A stretch of DNA of 6,093 nt from Acidobacteriota bacterium (GTDB taxonomy: Bacteria > Acidobacteriota > Terriglobia > Terriglobales > Acidobacteriaceae), in the NCBI GenBank assembly GCA_019510535.1, contig JAEKKE010000378.1, positions 1-6,093 on the forward strand, read 5' to 3'. Made by a program: the position numbers and the translations under genes. Shown here one piece after another: positions 6,074 to 6,093 of the stretch (position 1 is its first letter; each line of letters starts with the position of its first letter). The notes under the pieces are model-generated. The model was not told the DNA's origin. It searched no databases and was given only the letters and a program-made list of their open reading frames with translations.

Positions 6074-6093
6074 AAGAAAAGGGCAAGCCCGGT

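Overview
The window looks like ordinary core chromosome of a GC-rich, Gram-negative-type bacterium. The best guess is Acidobacteriota, class Terriglobia (relatives of Terriglobus, Granulicella and Edaphobacter). That guess rests on the style of the proteins, a periplasmic POTRA-type protein, and the composite palindrome between genes. It comes from recall of such genomes, not from a search.

Layout. A POTRA-type protein runs in on the + strand and stops at 386; its 5' end lies outside the window. All other genes are on the - strand. In the direction of transcription they are leuS (6058 to 3548, leucyl-tRNA synthetase), a 157-bp palindromic repeat element, an unrecognised 305-aa multi-pass membrane protein (3352 to 2435), a 56-aa two-helix membrane protein with a strong ribosome binding site (2371 to 2201), and guaA (2154 to 541, GMP synthase). 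The POTRA gene and guaA converge on a 154-bp gap that holds three possible hairpins. No stretch longer than 300 bases lacks a gene.

How the genes relate. leuS and guaA are housekeeping genes for translation and purine nucleotide synthesis. The two membrane proteins between them are unrecognised, and nothing visible ties them to either pathway. Gaps of 63 and 46 nt make the membrane protein, the small protein and guaA a plausible transcription unit. The repeat element separates them from leuS. Both leuS and guaA lack a good Shine-Dalgarno sequence and have a -10-like hexamer a few bases before the start codon, so leaderless transcripts are possible.

No mobile-element gene, CRISPR array, tRNA, rRNA or defence system was found. 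The items most worth a second look are the palindromic element at 3390-3546 and the small membrane protein at 2201-2371.
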